DNA from: DALYLB01 sp046154695
GTDB taxonomy: Bacteria > Acidobacteriota > Blastocatellia > RBC074
Direction of reading: 5' to 3'
DNA: 10,441 nucleotides
Assembly: GCA_046154695.1 (NCBI GenBank)
Contig: JBJXFI010000012.1
Span: forward strand, 1-10,441
The notes under the pieces were generated by a model. It saw only the letters and a program-made list of their open reading frames with translations. It made no database searches and had not been told where the DNA came from. Both the position numbers and the translations under genes were made by a program. Of the stretch, positions 7,501 to 10,441 are shown piece after piece; position 1 is the first letter of the stretch; each line of letters starts with the position of its first letter.

Positions 7501-7600
7501 ACAGAAAGGGGCACTCTCTCAGGCAAAGTCAGTGGCACGATACTACAAAGCCAGGGGTCCTGAACAGGAAAAAATTCCCTGAATGCCGAGACAGACACGT
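7501..7600 (+). ncRNA. Candidate GEMM-I-like (cyclic dinucleotide) riboswitch fold
   Basis: On the plus strand, segments occur in the order and spacing of GEMM-I aptamers: AGGCAAA (7521-7527), CAAAGCCA (7546-7553), GGTCC (7556-7560) and TGCCGA (7584-7589). GGC (7522-7524) can pair with GCC (7550-7552), CAGGG (7552-7556) with CCCTG (7577-7581), and TCTC (7517-7520) with GAGA (7588-7591). Together these give the expected two arms on a closing stem. Differences are the absence of the usual GACG before CAAAGCC, no clear GAAA tetraloop, and TGAATGCC in place of GGTTGCC. The base equivalent to ligand-contacting G20 is A7521. No recognisable gene follows on this strand, which lowers confidence. Confidence 0.4.
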
Positions 7601-8043
7601 CCCCTCCCTCTGATTCAAAACCATAAAGGAAACCTCATGACGAGGCAGCTTGCGAATTTTCAAGCGTCCCGCCCCGGCCCCCCTGTTTTCAGGGGGATCG
7701 CGCGGCGAAACGACGCGGGTATACGTGTGCGATCAGCAGACGGCTCGCCATGAGTCGCTGCCGGTCGATTCGTGGGTATCTGGATCTTGTGCGGGGAGGT
7801 CGGGAACGCCTCGCGGGCGTTCGATCCGGGTCGGGACGGGAGGGTTTTGGCCGATGAGGACGTTACAGGGTGTCAGGCCACGCTCAACTCTCGTGTCGTC
7901 TCAATTCTGTCAACGGGCTTCGCTCATTACTTCTCACGTCCTACAGAACGCTTCAGACACTTGTTGTCATCAAAATAACGAGCTCGCATTACAACGGGGA
8001 TATTGCGGAAACCCAATAAAGACGGGCCTTTCACGCGATTCGA

Positions 8044-8073
8044 TGTATAGCATGCCGGCTTCGCGAATGTCAA
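8044..8073 (-). promoter_or_regulatory. Sigma70-type promoter, probably for the polysaccharide cluster
   Basis: On the minus strand TTGACA (8073-8068) is followed after 18 bases by TATACA (8049-8044), with TG one base before the -10 (extended -10, TGCTATACA). The -35 is a perfect match to consensus. Transcription would start near 8037, and the next minus-strand gene is the FecR-like one at 7453. The site lies 74 bases past the end of the zinc-ribbon gene. Confidence 0.6.
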
Positions 8074-8146
8074 CAAACATTAAATCGGGCGCGCGCCGGG
8101 GGCGGGATTGTTCCCGGGTTTCCGCGGCGTTGGGAATCGGGAGGGG

Positions 8147-8635
8147 TCACTGTCCGAGCGATCGGGTCGTGTGCTCGCCGACGCTTTGCGGCTGGGAGGG
8201 CTCGACGGGCGGCCGGTAAACGGGGGTCCCCTGCGGTTGCGGCATATAAGCCTGCGGGGGCGGCGGGGGCGCCATCCGGTGGATCTCGGGCGCGGCCGAA
8301 TGGTCATCCTCGAAGAAGCGGTAATAGATCATCATGAGCCCTCCGATCAGAAAGAGCGTCAGGGGAACGACCAGGGGACCGGGGTGATCAACCACGCCGA
8401 TGGCGAAGGCGAGGAAGGGGAAAAACAGCCCGATGCTCGTAAAGAGGATCTTTGCGCCGCGGCGAATGCCGCGTTTGCGAGGCGACGGCGCCCCGGGCGG
8501 CGGGGCGGGCAGGGAGTAGCCGGGCATCCCGTCCCGCGCGAGCAGATCGACCACTCCATCCAGCCGGAAGCCGCAGGAGGGGCAGAACCGCATGCGATCG
8601 ATCACGGGTTGGTTCCCGCATCTTGGGCAATACAT
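8147..8635 (-). CDS. Small zinc-ribbon protein with two membrane segments
   Basis: This 162-residue protein opens with a zinc ribbon: cysteines at 3, 6, 18 and 21 (CPRCG then FCPSCGF). A Pro-rich basic linker (about 44-59) leads to two hydrophobic segments (61-81 and 88-106). The tail is proline-, glutamine- and methionine-rich (122-140, beginning PPPPPQ) and probably disordered. No enzyme motif is visible. Proteins with this N-terminal ribbon and a membrane hairpin are common hypothetical proteins in Acidobacteriota, as far as I recall, and their function is not known to me. The ATG at 8635 has GAGGT 6 bases upstream. It has its own promoter-like site in the 104-base gap after the reductase gene. 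The FCxxCG signature also occurs in that reductase's internal ribbon. Confidence 0.8.
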   Translation of the reverse strand: MYCPRCGNQPVIDRMRFCPSCGFRLDGVVDLLARDGMPGYSLPAPPPGAPSPRKRGIRRGAKILFTSIGLFFPFLAFAIGVVDHPGPLVVPLTLFLIGGLMMIYYRFFEDDHSAAPEIHRMAPPPPPQAYMPQPQGTPVYRPPVEPSQPQSVGEHTTRSLGQ

Positions 8636-8707
8636 GAAGAACCTCGATGACAGCGACGCGCGGACGCCGCCGCCGTTGGATCGGGCGTTACGATCGAATT
8701 CCCGGTG

Positions 8708-8737
8708 GGTGTACCATGGCTCGCGAAATCAAGTCAA
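8708..8737 (-). promoter_or_regulatory. Promoter-like site for the zinc-ribbon gene
   Basis: TTGACT (8737-8732) and TACACC (8713-8708) lie 18 bases apart on the minus strand, with TG one base before the -10, the same layout as the site at 8073-8044. The site begins three bases past the reductase stop codon and about 70 bases before the next start. The -10 is weak by consensus. Confidence 0.4.
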
Positions 8738-8739
8738 CG

Positions 8740-10392
8740 TCATCCGACCTTCACGCCGATGCTCTCGAGGAAGCGGGTCGGTTTTTCACCGCCGATGAGG
8801 GCAAAGACATAGTCGTTTCGAATGCGGGCGGTTTCGGGCGCGGTTTTGGGATCGCGATCGAGGGCGTTCATCAGGACGACCTCGGCGGGGGTGATCTCCT
8901 TGATGGTCTGCCCGAAGTAGGGAGTGATGCGGCCATGATCGACGCACTCGTAGACCAGCATCTTGTTGGCGAGCTTGAGGTCGCCTTTGAAATTGCTGCG
9001 GATGACGAGAGAGACGGTATTGTCGCGCCAGGAGACGATGGCGCCGCCGTCTTGCGAGCGAAAGGCGGCCAGATCGACCGCGGCCTCGATGGCCGAATTG
9101 CCCGCGCCGACGACGACGACGTGCTTGCCCGCATAGAGGCTCGCATCGCTGAGCCGGTATTTGACCTTGTCATCCTCGACGGGCTTGAGGGCTTTGGGGA
9201 TGTATTTATAGCCGCATTCGTGGCAGAACCGGTTCTCGCCGGTGCGTTTGGCGCCGCACTTGTTGCAGAAATGGGGCAGGACCGTCTGCCCGGCGGCGCC
9301 GGGGATGCGCAGTTCCTCGCCGGGAACCCGCAGGCGCATCGGCGTGCCGCGGTTGCCGATGGCCAGGATGACGCGGCGTACGCGATATTGGGGCCGCTGC
9401 CGGGTGCGCTCCTGTTCGGTCTCGACCAGAAAGGCGTCGCCCTCCCGCTTGATGGCCTTGCAGCTCTCGAATTCATTGATCGTCAGCCCGTTGGAGGCGA
9501 CGGTCTCCATCCAGGCGCCGATCATCGCCTCCTTGGCGGCGCCCGCGCCTTCGAGGCGGATGCCGCCCCGGGCCGGCTGATCGACCGGATTGAAGAAGAC
9601 GTATTTGCCGGCCTGATATGTCTGCTGAATGGTGGCGACGATCTGGTCCTGCTCGATGGCGATATATTTCAATCCACGCTGCCGCGCGAGGGCCGTGGCG
9701 GAGAGGCCGGCCGGGCCGATGCCGATGATCGCGACATCGTATTCGGCGGCGGCCGGGGACTTCTTCAGGTCCTCGGCCACGAAATCGATCACCGCCCCGC
9801 CCTCATTGATCGCATTCTTGATCAACGGAACGCCCGAGACATCGCCGATCAGGTAGATGCCCGGCACGTTGGTCTCGAAGCTCTGGTTCCGGCTGGGGAC
9901 TTTGCGCTCGGGAATCGGCTTGGTCGTGTTGACGACGATGCACGATTTCGGCGCCGTCGGGCACTCGACCTGGCAGCTCGTGTCTTCCATGCATTGTTCG
10001 ATCGCGACCGGCGCGGCCTTGCCGTTGACGATCGCCAGCACGTCGTGCGGACAGGCGTCCACGCACGCATGACACCCGATGCAGGTCGCGACGTTGATCA
10101 CCGGATGCGGATACGGCAGCCCCTCCGGATCGATCATCGACGGCGGAAGCGGCGCGGAATCCGGCTTCGGCGGCGCCTCGATCGCGGCGCGCATCCGCTC
10201 CGCCACCCGCCGCCGATTGAGCCGGCTGTCGGTGATCACCAGCGCCACGCCGATCGACATCACGAAAAAGAAGAGCCCGAACCAGCCGCTCACCGGCACG
10301 CCGCCATACCCCACCTGCACGTGGCCGCCCGAAGCCACGAGCAGCAGCAGCAGAAAAAACGAGAGCGTCAGAATCAGTTGAGATCGTTTCAT
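8740..10392 (-). CDS. Membrane-anchored 4Fe-4S / FAD-dependent NAD(P) oxidoreductase with inserted zinc ribbon
   Basis: This 550-residue protein starts with two hydrophobic segments (5-22 and 36-54). A ferredoxin module follows. Cluster one is classic, CIGCHACVDACP (C104, C107, C110, C114). The second set is atypical: C134, C140, C144-Pro, C151. Next is GIYLIGDVSGVPLIKNAINEGG (178-199), resembling the C-terminal FAD-contact motif of thioredoxin reductases but placed before the FAD-binding GIGPAG (224-229). The NAD(P)-type GAGNSA is at 429-434. A ribbon with CxxC pairs (C376/C379, C390/C393) is inserted between them. The redox CxxC of true thioredoxin reductase is missing, so electrons probably pass between NAD(P)H, FAD and the iron-sulphur clusters to an unknown partner. 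The start at 10392 has GGAGGG about 11 bases upstream, longer than ideal. The gene preceding it lies outside the window. Confidence 0.85.
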   Translation of the reverse strand: MKRSQLILTLSFFLLLLLVASGGHVQVGYGGVPVSGWFGLFFFVMSIGVALVITDSRLNRRRVAERMRAAIEAPPKPDSAPLPPSMIDPEGLPYPHPVINVATCIGCHACVDACPHDVLAIVNGKAAPVAIEQCMEDTSCQVECPTAPKSCIVVNTTKPIPERKVPSRNQSFETNVPGIYLIGDVSGVPLIKNAINEGGAVIDFVAEDLKKSPAAAEYDVAIIGIGPAGLSATALARQRGLKYIAIEQDQIVATIQQTYQAGKYVFFNPVDQPARGGIRLEGAGAAKEAMIGAWMETVASNGLTINEFESCKAIKREGDAFLVETEQERTRQRPQYRVRRVILAIGNRGTPMRLRVPGEELRIPGAAGQTVLPHFCNKCGAKRTGENRFCHECGYKYIPKALKPVEDDKVKYRLSDASLYAGKHVVVVGAGNSAIEAAVDLAAFRSQDGGAIVSWRDNTVSLVIRSNFKGDLKLANKMLVYECVDHGRITPYFGQTIKEITPAEVVLMNALDRDPKTAPETARIRNDYVFALIGGEKPTRFLESIGVKVG

Positions 10393-10441
10393 AAATTCAA
10401 TGTCCCTCCCCGGGAGCGCCGAGCAGACGCTCAGAGATCGG
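10393..10441 (-). other. Upstream flank of the reductase gene
   Basis: These 49 bases hold the reductase's purine-rich ribosome binding stretch (about 10404-10411 on the minus strand). I see no promoter hexamers and cannot tell whether an upstream gene ends here. Confidence 0.4.

Larger units (their letters stand above)
7454..8146. other. 693-base intergenic region: long leader with several hairpins, no convincing protein gene
   Basis: No frame on either strand here has recognisable protein character. Strong inverted repeats are a hairpin at 8005-8036 (GCGGAAACCC pairing with GGG-TTTC-CGC, with CC and A bulges), a perfect 7-bp stem at 7804-7810/7816-7822, a perfect 7-bp stem CCCCCTG-TTTT-CAGGGGG at 7679-7696, and the riboswitch-like fold at 7501-7600. 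With the minus-strand promoter at 8073-8044, transcription would begin near 8037, giving the FecR-like gene an untranslated leader of about 580 bases. Its last part holds the ribosome binding site. Part of the region (about 7880-8040) is less GC-rich than the genes around it. Confidence 0.6.

Noticed and set aside
7499..7545. Glycine riboswitch, suggested by CTCTCAGGCAAA and a nearby GGACAG
   Set aside because: The order is wrong (GGACAG comes before, not after), and the upstream pairing strand and CGCCGAAG-type core are missing.
3823..7645. A 14-base match AACCTCATGACGAG at 3823-3836 and 7632-7645
   Set aside because: A single exact match of this length between two places in 10 kb can occur by chance. 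One copy is a gene start on the minus strand and the other is not.
8081..8121. Possible terminator after the zinc-ribbon gene (CGGGA/TCCCG stem at 8103-8116 and a GC palindrome near 8090)
   Set aside because: The stem is short and is not followed directly by a T-run. It is too weak to annotate.
7650..8219. A 189-codon plus-strand frame across the intergenic region
   Set aside because: It has a non-ATG start, no ribosome binding site, a random-looking composition, and it runs antisense into the zinc-ribbon gene.
1..10441. tRNA, rRNA, CRISPR arrays, insertion sequences
   Set aside because: I saw no tRNA-like GGTTCGAATCC arm, no rRNA segments, no regularly spaced direct repeats with unique spacers, and no transposase-like protein.

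Overview
The window is GC-rich (roughly 60%) and every convincing gene reads on the minus strand, from high to low coordinates. The gene types suggest a Gram-negative, biofilm-forming soil-type bacterium. They include an outer-membrane polysaccharide export protein, a fused Wzz/BY-kinase with a run of C-terminal tyrosines, and a small 'CPxCG...FCxxCGF' zinc-ribbon membrane protein of a kind I associate with Acidobacteriota. The Acidobacteriota placement is an inference from protein style; there is no rRNA here to test it.

Layout in the direction of transcription. (1) 10392-8740 is a membrane-anchored oxidoreductase that combines a 4Fe-4S ferredoxin module with a thioredoxin-reductase-like FAD/NAD(P) module carrying an inserted zinc ribbon. 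(2) A promoter-like site at 8737-8708 leads into 8635-8147, a zinc-ribbon protein with two membrane segments. (3) 8146-7454 is 693 bases with no convincing protein gene. It holds the best promoter in the window (TTGACA-N18-TATACA with a TG extension, minus strand), several GC-rich hairpins and, on the plus strand, a fold resembling a GEMM-I cyclic-dinucleotide riboswitch. (4) 7453-152 is an exopolysaccharide cluster of five genes: a secreted FecR-like protein, a membrane-anchored TPR/carbohydrate-binding-like protein, a Wzy/WaaL-type membrane polymerase or ligase, a Wza-type export protein, and the Wzc-type tyrosine kinase. (5) 151-1 is a hairpin plus what looks like an edge of an intergenic repeat.

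The cluster works as a polysaccharide production and export line. The Wzy-like protein polymerises or ligates lipid-linked repeats in the inner membrane. The Wzc-type kinase controls chain length and cycles through C-terminal tyrosine phosphorylation. The OPX/Wza protein carries the polymer across the periplasm and outer membrane. The TPR and FecR-like proteins are probably periplasmic or surface accessory parts. Genes 2-3 (TGATG) and 3-4 (ATGA) overlap, so they are probably translationally coupled. The kinase is set apart by a 216-base gap. The first two genes are separated by an AT-rich, 29-bp-arm hairpin built entirely from a 7-base tandem repeat. No glycosyltransferases or flippase are in view, so the pathway must continue elsewhere.

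The parts most worth a second look are the heptamer-repeat hairpin, the riboswitch-like fold and long structured leader in 7454-8146, and the domain architecture of the reductase at the right end.
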